A stretch of 64,000 nucleotides of DNA, taken from NCBI GenBank assembly GCA_963695135.1, contig CAVOGA010000003.1, positions 372,001 to 436,000 on the forward strand. The letters are read 5' to 3'. Every line of letters starts with the position of its first letter. The stretch's first letter is position 1. Under the pieces are notes generated by a model. The model had not been told where the DNA came from. It saw nothing but the letters and a program-made list of their open reading frames with translations, and ran no database searches. Below, one piece after another: positions 1 to 8,733 of this stretch. Source of the stretch: Marinihelvus sp963695135. GTDB taxonomy: Bacteria > Pseudomonadota > Gammaproteobacteria > Xanthomonadales > SZUA-36. A program made the translations under genes and the position numbers.

Positions 1-164
1 TTGGGGTTGGTGATTGCGTCACCCAGCTTGGTCAGACTCAGGCTGGCAAGTATCAGGACGAAATTGCGCGGCGTTTCCTGGCAAGCCTGCTCCGGAATGT
101 CCTCGCACAGCCGGCCGTCCGTATCGTCGGTCAGGAGTTCGTAAACGTTTTCCGGCTGGCTCAT
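1..164 (-). CDS. MFS transporter, N-terminal fragment
   Basis: The first 54 codons of a gene that runs off the left edge. It starts with ATG at 164, 19 bases after the patatin-like gene on the same strand, so the two are probably co-transcribed. After a polar leader of about 35 residues comes a hydrophobic stretch (FVLILASLSLTKLGDAITNP) that resembles the first membrane helix and GD motif of a group of major facilitator permeases. The substrate cannot be read from this fragment, and family assignment rests on memory of that N-terminal pattern. Confidence 0.5.
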   Translation of the reverse strand, partial: MSQPENVYELLTDDTDGRLCEDIPEQACQETPRNFVLILASLSLTKLGDAITNP

Positions 165-183
165 AAGGTCGGGGGGCTGCTGC

Positions 184-1080
184 TCACAGGCCCAAATCGT
201 CCAGGGCCCGCAGCGTGTTTTCATAACCCAGCGCCGCCATCTCCTCGGCCCGGTTGAACTCAAAGAAGCTGGCGCAGTCCCTCGGGATATCAACGACCAC
301 GTGCGGCTCGTAGGCGGCCAGCTTGAGGCGTGCAATCCCGCCCTGCATCACGTCGATGGACCGCACCAGCATTTCCCGCGCACCCGGCAGCTCCGGGGCA
401 TCTGCCTTGTGGCCATTGAACAGCTCGGCCATGAAGCGGACGATCCGGTTGCTGTACTCGGTATCCTCCGCGTGGTTCTCGGGCCGCTTTTCCGGCGGCT
501 TGCTGAGGTGATGCCCGGAGGTCGCGTTGAGGTTGACGGCAATCGTAAGGTCGGTATCGTCGCTCAGGGTCGGGGCGATCGGAATCGGGTTGACCAGGCC
601 GCCGTCCACCAGCGTGCGACCGTTGCGCCGCACCGGCGCAAACACGCCGGGAACCGCACTGGAGGCCTGGATCGCCGTGAACAACGGTCCGTCGTTGAGC
701 CAGACCTCGCGCTGGCTGTCGATATCCGTGGCCACGGCGACGAAGCCCACGGGCAGTTCCTCGATCTGGCGATGACCGATCAGCTCGCCGAGCGCGTCAA
801 ACACCCGGTCGCCCTTGAATACCGCGCCGCGAAAAGAAAAATCCAGAAGTTTCACCACGTCCGGTATGTCCAGCCGGTAGGCCCATTCCGTATAGGCATC
901 CAGGGCGCCGGCCGCGTAAATGCCGCCAATCACGGCACCCATGGACGTACCCGCCACGTTCTTGATTTTCAGGCCGCGCTCTTCAATTGCGCGGATTACG
1001 CCGAGGTGCGCATGCCCGCGGGCGCCACCGCTACCCAGCACCAGCGATACGCCCCGTCCGGCTGCTTTCGCTTCAGTCAT
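184..1080 (-). CDS. Patatin-like phospholipase, RssA/NTE family
   Basis: A 298-residue serine lipase or esterase of the bacterial RssA group. Visible motifs are the oxyanion loop GSGGARG (about residues 16-22), the nucleophile elbow GTSMG with Ser46, and the dyad aspartate in DGG (Asp159). Length fits the family. There is no signal peptide, so it should be cytoplasmic or membrane-associated and act on phospholipid or lysophospholipid acyl esters. It is divergent from the antiporter gene and followed on the same strand by the MFS gene. The physiological substrate is unknown. Confidence 0.88.
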   Translation of the reverse strand: MTEAKAAGRGVSLVLGSGGARGHAHLGVIRAIEERGLKIKNVAGTSMGAVIGGIYAAGALDAYTEWAYRLDIPDVVKLLDFSFRGAVFKGDRVFDALGELIGHRQIEELPVGFVAVATDIDSQREVWLNDGPLFTAIQASSAVPGVFAPVRRNGRTLVDGGLVNPIPIAPTLSDDTDLTIAVNLNATSGHHLSKPPEKRPENHAEDTEYSNRIVRFMAELFNGHKADAPELPGAREMLVRSIDVMQGGIARLKLAAYEPHVVVDIPRDCASFFEFNRAEEMAALGYENTLRALDDLGL

Positions 1081-1220
1081 GAATTGTCACCATTCAACTC
1101 CCGCTCCTGATACCGGTCCCGTCCATCCCTGTATGGTGTCGAAACGCGAAATTCCCATCGCTGCTTTATGTTAACGGGCAATCTAGTAGTATCTGGCGCC
1201 TGCCCAAGGTAAGGAACTCC

Positions 1221-3074
1221 ATGGACCACAGCGCCCAAATTGCTTTCTACGTCGCCAGCCTGGTCGGGCTTGGCGCCCTGTGCAACTGGATGGCATGGCG
1301 GGTTAACCTGCCCGCGATTCTCTTCCTGCTGTTTGCCGGACTGATTCTCGGACCGGGAACCGGTGTCCTGGACCCGGATCACGCCCTGGGCGAACTGCTG
1401 TTCCCTTTCGTGTCCCTCGGGGTCGCCATTATCCTGTTTGAGGGCGCCCTGACGCTGCGCTTCTCCGACGTGCGCAACGTGACGCGCATGATACGGAATC
1501 TGACCACCGTTGGCGTGCTGGTCACCTGGGGCGTCATGAGCGTTGCCGCACACTGGTTCGCGGGCCTGGACTGGCCGCTGGCGCTGCTGTTCGGCGCGCT
1601 GGTGTCTGTCACCGGACCCACCGTGGTCGTACCCATGCTGCGCAGCATCCGCCCCAACGAACGCGTGTCCAATATTCTGCACTGGGAAGGCATCCTGATC
1701 GACCCGATCGGCGCGGCGCTGGCCGTGCTGGTATTCGAGTTCATCCATACCGGCGGCGGCGAGGCGGCGTCCCTGCTGGAGTTTGGCAAGGTACTGGTCA
1801 TCGGGACCGGCATCGGACTGGCCGGCGGCGTCGCCCTGGCGCAGATTCTCAAGCGGCACATGCTGCCGGACTACCTGGAGAACTACTTCGTGCTGGCCAG
1901 CGTGCTGGTGATCTTTACCGCCGCCAACCTGCTGGGCAAGGAATCGGGGCTGATTGCCGTGACCGTGGTCGGTATCGTGCTGGCCAATACGAAAGACCTG
2001 GACGTGCGCGAGCTGATTTCCTTCAAGGAGGACCTCACCCTGCTGGTCCTGTCGCTGCTGTTCATCCTGCTGGCCGCCAGGCTGCAGCTGGATGAGCTCA
2101 ACGCCGTACTGTGGCCGAGCCTCGCGCTGCTTGCCGTCGCCCTGTTCCTGGCCCGCCCCCTGTCCGTCTGGATTTCGAGTTGGGGCACCAGCACAGAGCT
2201 GCGGGAAAAAATCCTCATCTCCTGGGTCGCGCCGCGCGGCATCGTTGCCGCGGCAGTGTCCTCGCTGTTCGCCCTGCGCCTGGCAGCCGATGGCAATGAA
2301 CAGGCCAATATGCTCGTGCCCCTGACCTTCGTGATCATCATCGGCACGGTGGTGGTGCAAAGCCTGACCGCCGGCATGCTCGCCCAGCGCCTGGGGCTGT
2401 CCAGCCGTGACCAGGTCGGGGTCCTGATCAGCAGCGCCAACCGCGTGACCCTGGCCCTGGGTGAAGCGCTGCACAAGGCGGGGGTAAAGGTCATGATCGT
2501 GGACACGAACCACGGCAATCTGCGCAAGGCGCGCATGCGCGGGCTGGGCACTTTTTTCGGCAACCCGCTCTCGGAATACACCGAACGCTACCTGGACATG
2601 ACCGCCTACAACCACCTGGTGGCAGGCTCCAGGCGCCACGATTACAACACGGTGGTGTGCAGCCAGTATCGACACCAGTTCGAGACGCCACGACTGTTTA
2701 CGCTGCGCACCGGCCCGGTGGACTCGGCCACGGAAGAGGAAGACCTGGTGCCGGAGCTCCGTTTCAACGTGCTGTTCAGTGACAAGCTCACCTGGAGCCG
2801 CTTTGCCAGCCTGCTCAGCCAGGGCAGCGAAATCCGCTCGACGCCGTTGACCGAACAGTACGGACTGGAGCAGTACCGTGAGCGGATGGGCAAAGACGCC
2901 CTGCCCCTGTTTGCGCTGGATCCGCAGGGCAAGCTGCACTGGGTATCCAACCGCAATACCCCCGAGCCGGGCCCGGGCTGGACGCTCACCAGCCTGGTGC
3001 CAGCCGACACCATCCAGGCGCTCAACGAGGAACGCCGCAAGCCGGAAGAAGCTGCCGCGAAATCCTCAGACTAG
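1221..3074 (+). CDS. Cation:proton antiporter (CPA1) with TrkA-N-like domain
   Basis: A 617-residue inner-membrane protein. Roughly the first 390 residues are about a dozen hydrophobic helices of the Na+/H+ exchanger fold, with a helix pair around VSVTGPTVVVPM and the motif GLIAVTVVGIVLAN. From about residue 400 a soluble Rossmann-like segment (VGVLISSANRVTLALGEAL, then VMIVDTN) looks like a TrkA-N regulatory domain, suggesting nucleotide-gated Na+ or K+/H+ exchange. The RBS AAGGTAAGGA precedes the ATG. It is divergent from the patatin gene and upstream of the partner-switch genes. Ion specificity cannot be read. Confidence 0.85.
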   Translation: MDHSAQIAFYVASLVGLGALCNWMAWRVNLPAILFLLFAGLILGPGTGVLDPDHALGELLFPFVSLGVAIILFEGALTLRFSDVRNVTRMIRNLTTVGVLVTWGVMSVAAHWFAGLDWPLALLFGALVSVTGPTVVVPMLRSIRPNERVSNILHWEGILIDPIGAALAVLVFEFIHTGGGEAASLLEFGKVLVIGTGIGLAGGVALAQILKRHMLPDYLENYFVLASVLVIFTAANLLGKESGLIAVTVVGIVLANTKDLDVRELISFKEDLTLLVLSLLFILLAARLQLDELNAVLWPSLALLAVALFLARPLSVWISSWGTSTELREKILISWVAPRGIVAAAVSSLFALRLAADGNEQANMLVPLTFVIIIGTVVVQSLTAGMLAQRLGLSSRDQVGVLISSANRVTLALGEALHKAGVKVMIVDTNHGNLRKARMRGLGTFFGNPLSEYTERYLDMTAYNHLVAGSRRHDYNTVVCSQYRHQFETPRLFTLRTGPVDSATEEEDLVPELRFNVLFSDKLTWSRFASLLSQGSEIRSTPLTEQYGLEQYRERMGKDALPLFALDPQGKLHWVSNRNTPEPGPGWTLTSLVPADTIQALNEERRKPEEAAAKSSD

Positions 3075-3145
3075 CCTGTGCTATAAATTACCCTGGTTTC
3101 CTACTGAACGCGCCCGAGCCACCGAGCGCCGCCCAAGGGGTATAA

Positions 3146-5530
3146 ATGAGCGGATTCAGAAGCCTGGCGACGCGGCTCGTCATTACCATGCTGGTTCCCC
3201 TGTCCCTCCTGTTGTTGCTCGCGACCTGGGTCGAAACGCAACGGGCGAGCCGGGCCATGATCGCAACCGGGGAGACCGCTGCCGCTAACCTGGGCAGCAC
3301 GGTCAAGGAAGAGCTGCAGGGCGTGTTGCGCAGCACCAAGATCGGCGTGGAGGCCCTCGCCCTGGGCCTCCAGCAAGTTCCCAGCCTGAGCGCCGAGCAG
3401 GCCGAGATGTTGCTGGTGGAAACCGTCGGGCGCTTTCCGCTGCTCTACGGCTCCGCCCTGGCCTTCGAGGCCGGCGAGACCGGCGGCGGGCCGCTGGCGC
3501 CTTACGTGTATCGATCCGGTGACACGCTGGTGACTACCAGCCTGGCAACGAACAATTACCGCTACTGGGACCAGGAATGGTTCACCCGCCCGCTGGCCGA
3601 AGGCGCCGCCGTGTGGACGGACCCCTACCAGGATGACGGCGGCGGTGACATCCGCATGGTCACCTACGCGGTGCCGCTTGAAATCGGCGGCCGGCGTGCC
3701 GTCCTGACCGCGGACCTGGCACTGGAGTTTCTCTCGGAGATTGCAGAATCCAGCCTGCTGGGCCGGCCCGGCGCGGTGCTGGTGTTTGATCGCGAAGGCA
3801 GGCTGGTTGCCCATCCGCGGGATGAATGGTTGTTGGACAAGCGCCTCGCAGACCTGGCCTCCGGGCAGCAACTGCCCGCCCTGGATGCCGTGGGCAGCGC
3901 GGTTGCCGCCCGGGAAGAGCTGTGGCTGAGACCGGCGGACGGAATGCATGCGGGCCTGCTGGGCGGGGACCCGTTGCGTCCGGGCCGGCTGTTTGTGCTG
4001 CCACTGAAAGAGGCGGGCTGGGGCATCGGGGTGTATTTTTCCGATGATGTCTTCCTGGCGGACATCAAGTCCGCCACCCGTTTCCGGCTCATGTTCAGCC
4101 TGGGTCTGCTGATTCTGCTCGCCTCCACGCTGGCCCTGGTATCCCTGCGCAGCCTCAGGCCGCTGGGCGAACTGGCCACCCGGACCCGGGCCATTGCCCG
4201 GGGTGAGTTTCACGGCGAAACACCCGGCCAGGAGCGTCGTGACGAGATCGGCCAGTTGTCCCGTGCATTTCACCGCATGCAGGACCAGTTAAAAATCTAT
4301 ATCCAGGACCTGACCCAGGCTACTGCGGCCCAGGAGCGCATCGATGCGGAGCTCACCACCGCACGCCTGTTGCAGCATGCCTTGTTGCCGAAGGAACGAC
4401 CGGATCCGGCTGAAACCGGCGCCGATGTGGCCTGCACGCTCCACTCAGCGCGGGAAGTGGGTGGCGACCTCTTCAACTATTCGCGCAGCGATGAGCAGCA
4501 CCTGTTCTTCGTGATCGGTGATGTGTCCGACAAGGGCGTGCCGGCCGCCCTGTTCATGACCCGGACCAATGCCTTGCTGAAGGCGGCAGCAGTGCGAGGT
4601 GGCGGCCCGCAGGCCGTGGTCAGCGCAGTGAACCAGGCCCTGAGCGAGGAAAACGAGCTGTGCATGTTTGTGACCTTGCTGGCTGGTGAACTGAACCTGG
4701 AAACCGGCGCCCTGCGCCTGGCCAGCGCCGGCCACGATGCACCGTTCCGGCTCAGCAGCGATGGCGAAGTAACGGAACTGCCGGTGGAGACCGGTCCGCC
4801 GCTGGGTATTGACCAGGACGCGCAATTTCCGGTTTTCACCAGCACCCTGGGGCCGGGGGACAGCCTGGTCACCTTTACCGACGGCGTTACCGAGGCGCGC
4901 TCTCCGGCAGGGGAACTGTTTGGGACGCCCCGCCTGGTCAATACGCTGCAGAGCGCCAACAGGGAAAACGCCGGCACCCTGCTCAATGCTGTTAACGGCG
5001 CCGTTGAGGCATTTGCTGCCGGGGCTGAGCAGGCCGACGACCTGACCCTGCTGGTGATCCGTCGTCTCGACGGGGCCGTCGAGGCGACAGCGAAACGCCG
5101 ACATACGCCGGTCAGCGAAACCATGGAATTCAAACCGGATACCAGCTGTTTTATCGAAGTCAACGAGCGAATGGGACGCGCCCTGCAAGAGTCCGGCTGT
5201 AAAGCCTGCGACCCCGCCGACCTGCGCCTGATCACCGAGGAACTGTTGACCAACCTGGCCCATCACAGCGATGCGCTGGAGACGGGCAAAAATGCGCAGG
5301 TCAGCTGGGTGATGACGCGAGACCGGCTGGACCTGGCTTTCAGCGATCCGGGCATCCCGTTTAACCCGCTTGAAGATGCGACGCCGCGTGATGGCGACGA
5401 CCGCAGCGAGGGCGGCATGGGAGTCATGCTGGTATGCGCGCTGGCAGACTCGATTCGCTATAGTCGGGTAGATGACACGAACCTGCTGGAGCTTCGTTTT
5501 GTCTCCAGCCGGACCGGGACACAGCCTTGA
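3146..5530 (+). CDS. Sensor PP2C (SpoIIE) phosphatase fused to RsbW-like kinase
   Basis: A 794-residue membrane receptor. TM1 is at about 13-33; an extracytoplasmic double-Cache-like sensor with the typical YYRYWDQEWF-type stretch spans about 40-300; TM2 is at about 310-330, followed by HAMP. A SpoIIE-type PP2C phosphatase (about 405-640) shows the metal-binding GGDLF, GDVSDKG and DDLTLLV motifs. A C-terminal GHKL ATPase (about 665-794) has an N-box (EELLTN) and the DPG and GGMG loops of anti-sigma-type kinases. It thus combines RsbU-like and RsbW-like activities. The STAS partner follows after 18 bases. The start is supported by AAGGGG upstream. Confidence 0.9.
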   Translation: MSGFRSLATRLVITMLVPLSLLLLLATWVETQRASRAMIATGETAAANLGSTVKEELQGVLRSTKIGVEALALGLQQVPSLSAEQAEMLLVETVGRFPLLYGSALAFEAGETGGGPLAPYVYRSGDTLVTTSLATNNYRYWDQEWFTRPLAEGAAVWTDPYQDDGGGDIRMVTYAVPLEIGGRRAVLTADLALEFLSEIAESSLLGRPGAVLVFDREGRLVAHPRDEWLLDKRLADLASGQQLPALDAVGSAVAAREELWLRPADGMHAGLLGGDPLRPGRLFVLPLKEAGWGIGVYFSDDVFLADIKSATRFRLMFSLGLLILLASTLALVSLRSLRPLGELATRTRAIARGEFHGETPGQERRDEIGQLSRAFHRMQDQLKIYIQDLTQATAAQERIDAELTTARLLQHALLPKERPDPAETGADVACTLHSAREVGGDLFNYSRSDEQHLFFVIGDVSDKGVPAALFMTRTNALLKAAAVRGGGPQAVVSAVNQALSEENELCMFVTLLAGELNLETGALRLASAGHDAPFRLSSDGEVTELPVETGPPLGIDQDAQFPVFTSTLGPGDSLVTFTDGVTEARSPAGELFGTPRLVNTLQSANRENAGTLLNAVNGAVEAFAAGAEQADDLTLLVIRRLDGAVEATAKRRHTPVSETMEFKPDTSCFIEVNERMGRALQESGCKACDPADLRLITEELLTNLAHHSDALETGKNAQVSWVMTRDRLDLAFSDPGIPFNPLEDATPRDGDDRSEGGMGVMLVCALADSIRYSRVDDTNLLELRFVSSRTGTQP

Positions 5531-5548
5531 TACCGGAGCCCAAGCACC

Positions 5549-5920
5549 ATGTCACTGACCATTGAACACTCCCGCGACGGCGTCAGCCAACTCGTTCACC
5601 TGGCCGGCGAACTCGATACCACCACCGCGCCGTTGCTTACACCGGTTATCGAGGCGCTGAAGGCCAACCCGCCGGAAGTCCTGGTGCTGGACCTGAAAGG
5701 TCTGGACTACATTTCATCCGCCGGTCTGCGCTGTGTTTTCCAGATGAAAAAGCTCATGACCGCGCGCGGCGGGCAGTTTATCGTCAGCCAACCTTCCACC
5801 CAGGTTCGCAAGGTCTTCGATATCGTCAAGGCCGTGCCGGTGGATTCCGTGTTCAGTTCCACGCAGGAACTCGACGCCTACCTGGACAAGATGCAACGCC
5901 AGGTCGGTAAAAACCCCTGA
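5549..5920 (+). CDS. STAS-domain anti-sigma factor antagonist (RsbV-like)
   Basis: A 123-residue single STAS domain of normal length. The phospho-acceptor loop reads LDYISSAGLR, with the serine that the family phosphorylates. In known systems a kinase phosphorylates this site and a PP2C phosphatase removes the phosphate, switching partner binding. Both activities sit in the protein encoded just upstream, so the two genes look like a closed switch operon. No sigma factor or other output protein is adjacent, so the downstream target is unknown. Confidence 0.92.
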   Translation: MSLTIEHSRDGVSQLVHLAGELDTTTAPLLTPVIEALKANPPEVLVLDLKGLDYISSAGLRCVFQMKKLMTARGGQFIVSQPSTQVRKVFDIVKAVPVDSVFSSTQELDAYLDKMQRQVGKNP

Positions 5921-5950
5921 ACCCAAAAACTAATCCCGCAGCCCCCTGAA

Positions 5951-5986
5951 CCAATAAAAAAGCGGCGGTGCTCGCGCACCGCCGCT
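5951..5986 (-). terminator. Rho-independent terminator of the OmpA-like gene
   Basis: A perfect 11-bp stem (AGCGGCGGTGC with GCACCGCCGCT) and a 4-nt loop. On the minus strand it is followed by TTTTTATT. It lies just after the OmpA-like stop codon and faces that gene. The plus strand has no T-run, so read-through from the STAS gene is not stopped by the same structure. Confidence 0.85.
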
Positions 5987-5995
5987 GCAGACATT

Positions 5996-6015
5996 CGGCG
6001 GCCGGGCGGCCGCCG
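5996..6015. repeat. GC-only inverted repeat in the 3' UTR
   Basis: Nine-base arms (CGGCGGCCG and CGGCCGCCG) around a 2-base centre, located between the OmpA-like stop codon and its terminator. It can form a second very stable hairpin that might protect the 3' end of the mRNA. No function can be assigned. Confidence 0.6.
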
Positions 6016-6029
6016 CTTATCCTTATCGC

Positions 6030-6944
6030 TTACTGCTGACGGAACTCAACCCGGCGGTTCTCAGCCCGGCCGGCTTCCGTGTCGTTGCTGGCGACCGGAT
6101 CCGATTCGCCGTAACCCTTAGCCGTCAGGTTGGCCGCAATGGCGCCCTTGGAGATCAGGTAGTTGCGAACCGACTCGGCACGACGCTGGGAAAGACCCAT
6201 GTTGTACTCGGCGGAACCCGTGCTGTCCGTGTGACCAGCCACCTGGACCTTGAGGTTCTTATTGCGCAGCAGGATCTGCACGTCTTCATCCAGGCGGGCC
6301 TTGGCCGTGCTGTTCAGCTCTGCGGAGTCAAAGGCAAAGTTGACTTCCTCAAGGCGATACTCCTGCTCCAGGTCGCAACCGTCGTTGTTGACCGCAACGC
6401 CAGGCGCCGTGTTGGGGCACTTGTCTTTGTAGTCATAAACGCCGTCCTTATCGGTGTCAGCGCAGCCGTCCGCATTGACCTTGGCGCCTTTCGGGGTGCC
6501 CGGGCACTTGTCCTTGCTGTTCGGAACGCCGTCGCCGTCGCTGTCAAGTTCGCAGCCGGTAGCATCTACCTTGACGCCCTTGGGCGTATTCGGGCAGCGG
6601 TCTTCGCTGTCGACCACGCCGTCGCCGTCGGTGTCAAACTCGCAACCGTCTTCGTCGACCTTAGCACCGGCAGGCGTGGCGGGGCACTTGTCGCGGCCGT
6701 CCGGCACGCCATCACCGTCGGTGTCATCATCACCGCAGAAAATGGCGCCGGCGGCGGCACCGAGAAGCGCCATCGTGACTGCGGTTTCGCCGTCGTCAAA
6801 AGCACCCGCAGCACCGGCTGCCGCACCGCCCAGCAGGGCGCAGTTCCAGCGCGATTCAGTGAATTTCTTGGCTCCCGGCGTGGAGCAGGCCGTGGTGACA
6901 AGCGCCACCAGTAAAATTAACAGCAGTCGTGACGTGTGCTTCAT
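6030..6944 (-). CDS. OmpA-family lipoprotein with thrombospondin type-3-like repeats
   Basis: A 304-residue outer-membrane lipoprotein. A signal peptide ends in a lipobox (VTTAC, Cys about 20). A glycine/alanine-rich glycine-zipper-like segment follows, then four Asp-rich repeats of the DTDGDGVPD type (about 75-190) that in relatives bind calcium. The C-terminal OmpA/MotB peptidoglycan-binding domain (about 195-304) carries the HTDSTGS and LSQRRAESV motifs. It probably tethers the outer membrane to the cell wall. The gene is monocistronic with its own promoter and terminator. Confidence 0.92.
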   Translation of the reverse strand: MKHTSRLLLILLVALVTTACSTPGAKKFTESRWNCALLGGAAAGAAGAFDDGETAVTMALLGAAAGAIFCGDDDTDGDGVPDGRDKCPATPAGAKVDEDGCEFDTDGDGVVDSEDRCPNTPKGVKVDATGCELDSDGDGVPNSKDKCPGTPKGAKVNADGCADTDKDGVYDYKDKCPNTAPGVAVNNDGCDLEQEYRLEEVNFAFDSAELNSTAKARLDEDVQILLRNKNLKVQVAGHTDSTGSAEYNMGLSQRRAESVRNYLISKGAIAANLTAKGYGESDPVASNDTEAGRAENRRVEFRQQ

Positions 6945-6981
6945 TGTTCTCTCTCGGTGGTGAGGGGAAATTTCGTCCCAG

Positions 6982-7009
6982 ATTATAGACGATTCAGAGC
7001 ATAATCAAC
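6982..7009 (-). promoter_or_regulatory. Sigma-70-type promoter for the OmpA-like gene
   Basis: On the minus strand a perfect TATAAT lies at 6987-6982, and GTTGAT lies 16 bases upstream at 7009-7004. It sits about 40 bases before the start codon in the divergent spacer. Placement and spacing are good, though the -35 matches only partly. Confidence 0.6.
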
Positions 7010-7096
7010 CATCTCAATTAACGATTTTTTGACACCGTATTCTTCACGGGCGCTTTGCTAGCGTAAGGGTTCGGATGCTGATCGTGGTCTCTCGCC

Positions 7097-7606
7097 ATGC
7101 AGATGAAATTTTGGAAAAGACTGGTTAAGTTCATGCACACCACCACCAGCCTGGGGCTGGTCGGCGGTCTTGCTGCGTACATGATCGTGCTGTGGGCCGG
7201 CCCGGAAATCGATTCTCTGGCAGCTTACACCGCGCTGCGCTCAAGCCTCGCGCAGGTGTCCAAGTGGCTGCTGATTCCCTCCATGCTGGGCGCCCTGGTG
7301 ACAGGCCTGCTGGCCATGATGCTGCACTACCCGTACCTGGAAAAACCATGGGTCTGGTTAAAGGCCGTTTCCGGCGTGCTGGTTTTTGAGGCCAGCCTGG
7401 GCAGCATTGACGCCCCGGCGCAGGCAGCGGCCCGCCTGAGCATGGAGGCGCTCAACGGCGAAATCGACACGGCCACGCTGGCCGCCCAGGTCCGGGACGA
7501 GTGGACCGCCTGGTGGATACTCCTGGGCCTGGCACTGGCGAATATCGCGCTGGCCACCTGGCGCCCCCAGTTCACAATGTTTGGCCGAAAGCATCTTCCC
7601 GGCTGA
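7097..7606 (+). CDS. Four-helix integral membrane protein, DUF2269-like
   Basis: 169 residues with four predicted membrane helices (about 15-33, 55-75, 85-100 and 140-158) and two short loops. The pattern of a His/Lys-rich start (KFMHTTTSLG) and later SMLGALVTGL resembles small predicted inner-membrane proteins of the DUF2269 type. No catalytic motif is visible. No clear ribosome-binding site precedes the ATG, and a second ATG two codons later is equally possible. It stands alone between the OmpA-like promoter region and a PH-domain gene. Confidence 0.6.
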   Translation: MQMKFWKRLVKFMHTTTSLGLVGGLAAYMIVLWAGPEIDSLAAYTALRSSLAQVSKWLLIPSMLGALVTGLLAMMLHYPYLEKPWVWLKAVSGVLVFEASLGSIDAPAQAAARLSMEALNGEIDTATLAAQVRDEWTAWWILLGLALANIALATWRPQFTMFGRKHLPG

Positions 7607-7685
7607 GCCAGGCCCGCTGGCGCCGGCGCGGTAACCCTGGCACTTTGCATTCAACAAGGCACTTAACAAGGGAGGGAACTACACC

Positions 7686-8255
7686 ATGCAAAAGGAAAGA
7701 CTGATCAGGGCGGCCACCTTCAACCCCAGGGTGAAAACCTACTGGTTGCTCAGCGGCGCGCTGCTGTGCGTGCTGACCATTGTGGGTATCCCGTTCCTGC
7801 TGATCTGGATTCCACTGGGCTTGATCTTCACCGGGCGCTATCTCGACCGCATGTCATGCGAGCTGACGAACAAAGCCCTGAAAGTCCGTAAAGGACTTCT
7901 GGTGCGTACGGAAAAGACCATTCCCCTGGAAAAGATAACCGACATGGGGATGGTCCAGGGCCCCATCATGCGCTGGCTGGATATCGAGCGGCTCAGCGTG
8001 GAAACCGCCGGTCAGTCCGGGACCGGCGCCCTGGTGTCACTGGTGGGCATTGAGCATGCCAAGGATTTCCGCGAGGCCGTGCTCGAACAGCGCGACGAGG
8101 TCTCATCCAGGTCTGCCCGGCAGGAGGCGACCGAGGCAACGCCGTCTTCGGAAGCCGGGGGCCTGGACGCCATTCACCAGACCCTGCTCAGAATCGAAGG
8201 CCTGCTGGCCAGACAGAAGGACGAGACGGCCCGGGATGATCACGGGCCGTTCTGA
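7686..8255 (+). CDS. Bacterial PH-domain membrane protein (YdbS-like)
   Basis: 189 residues. Two adjacent hydrophobic segments form a hairpin at about 20-55. A bacterial pleckstrin-homology domain (bPH2) with the family stretches LTNKALKVRKG and VRTEKTIPLEKITD then spans about 58-135. A Ser/Glu-rich tail ends in a predicted helix. A good ribosome-binding site (AAGGGAGGG) precedes the start. Relatives are inner-membrane proteins of unknown role, some linked to envelope stress. It converges on the ferritin-like gene. Confidence 0.78.
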   Translation: MQKERLIRAATFNPRVKTYWLLSGALLCVLTIVGIPFLLIWIPLGLIFTGRYLDRMSCELTNKALKVRKGLLVRTEKTIPLEKITDMGMVQGPIMRWLDIERLSVETAGQSGTGALVSLVGIEHAKDFREAVLEQRDEVSSRSARQEATEATPSSEAGGLDAIHQTLLRIEGLLARQKDETARDDHGPF

Positions 8256-8275
8256 GCAAGTGCTACGCCACCGAT

Positions 8276-8563
8276 TTACTTGTGGGCGATGGGCTTGTCC
8301 GTGAACAGGTAGTCTTTCAGCTCGCTGTCGAAGCGCGGGTCCTTGCGGCGAATCCATTCAAGCACCATGGCCGCGTGTTCCTTTTCCTCGTCGCGGTTAT
8401 GCGCGAGGATCGCCTTGAGATCTTCGTCCTTGCAGGCATCGACGCGCTGCTGGTACCAGTCCACTGCCTCCAGTTCTTCCATCAGCGAGACAATCGCACG
8501 GTGCATATCCCGTGTCTCGTCGCTGAGCTCTGCAATCGGTTCGTGATAGCCCTCGTTAGCCAT
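8276..8563 (-). CDS. Encapsulated-ferritin-like (EncFtn) protein, orphan
   Basis: 95 residues closely resembling the core of encapsulated ferritin, for example from Rhodospirillum rubrum. The stretch MEELEAVDWY and the later HNRDEEKEHAAM give the family iron ligands as Glu30, Glu60 and His63, with Trp36. I place the start at 8563, preceded by GGAG, because the upstream in-frame extension is not family-like. The known ferroxidase is an annular decamer kept inside an encapsulin nanocage. Here the protein ends in KPIAHK with no recognisable cage-targeting tail, and no encapsulin gene lies in the window. Confidence 0.85.
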   Translation of the reverse strand: MANEGYHEPIAELSDETRDMHRAIVSLMEELEAVDWYQQRVDACKDEDLKAILAHNRDEEKEHAAMVLEWIRRKDPRFDSELKDYLFTDKPIAHK

Positions 8564-8733
8564 AGTAATCTCCGTGTGTGTCCTCTGATAATAGCGATCG
8601 CGTCTTTCCGTTCTCACCGGACGTAAATTTTCACCGCGATTGATCTAGGATGGGCACTAATGTTTGAAAGGACAAGATCATCGAAAGGTTAATCAGCCAG
8701 ATCAACGAAATCGGCCAGCAGCTGCTTGAGTTC

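Noticed and set aside
1077..2939. A 620-codon open frame on the minus strand opposite the antiporter gene
   Set aside because: Its protein is rich in Gln, His and Arg with no recognisable motif, and it is fully antisense to a clear membrane transporter. Long antisense frames are expected in GC-rich DNA.
7029..7057. Plus-strand promoter with TTGACA before the DUF2269-like gene
   Set aside because: The -35 is perfect, but the hexamer at proper spacing (GCTTTG) is not a -10 element.
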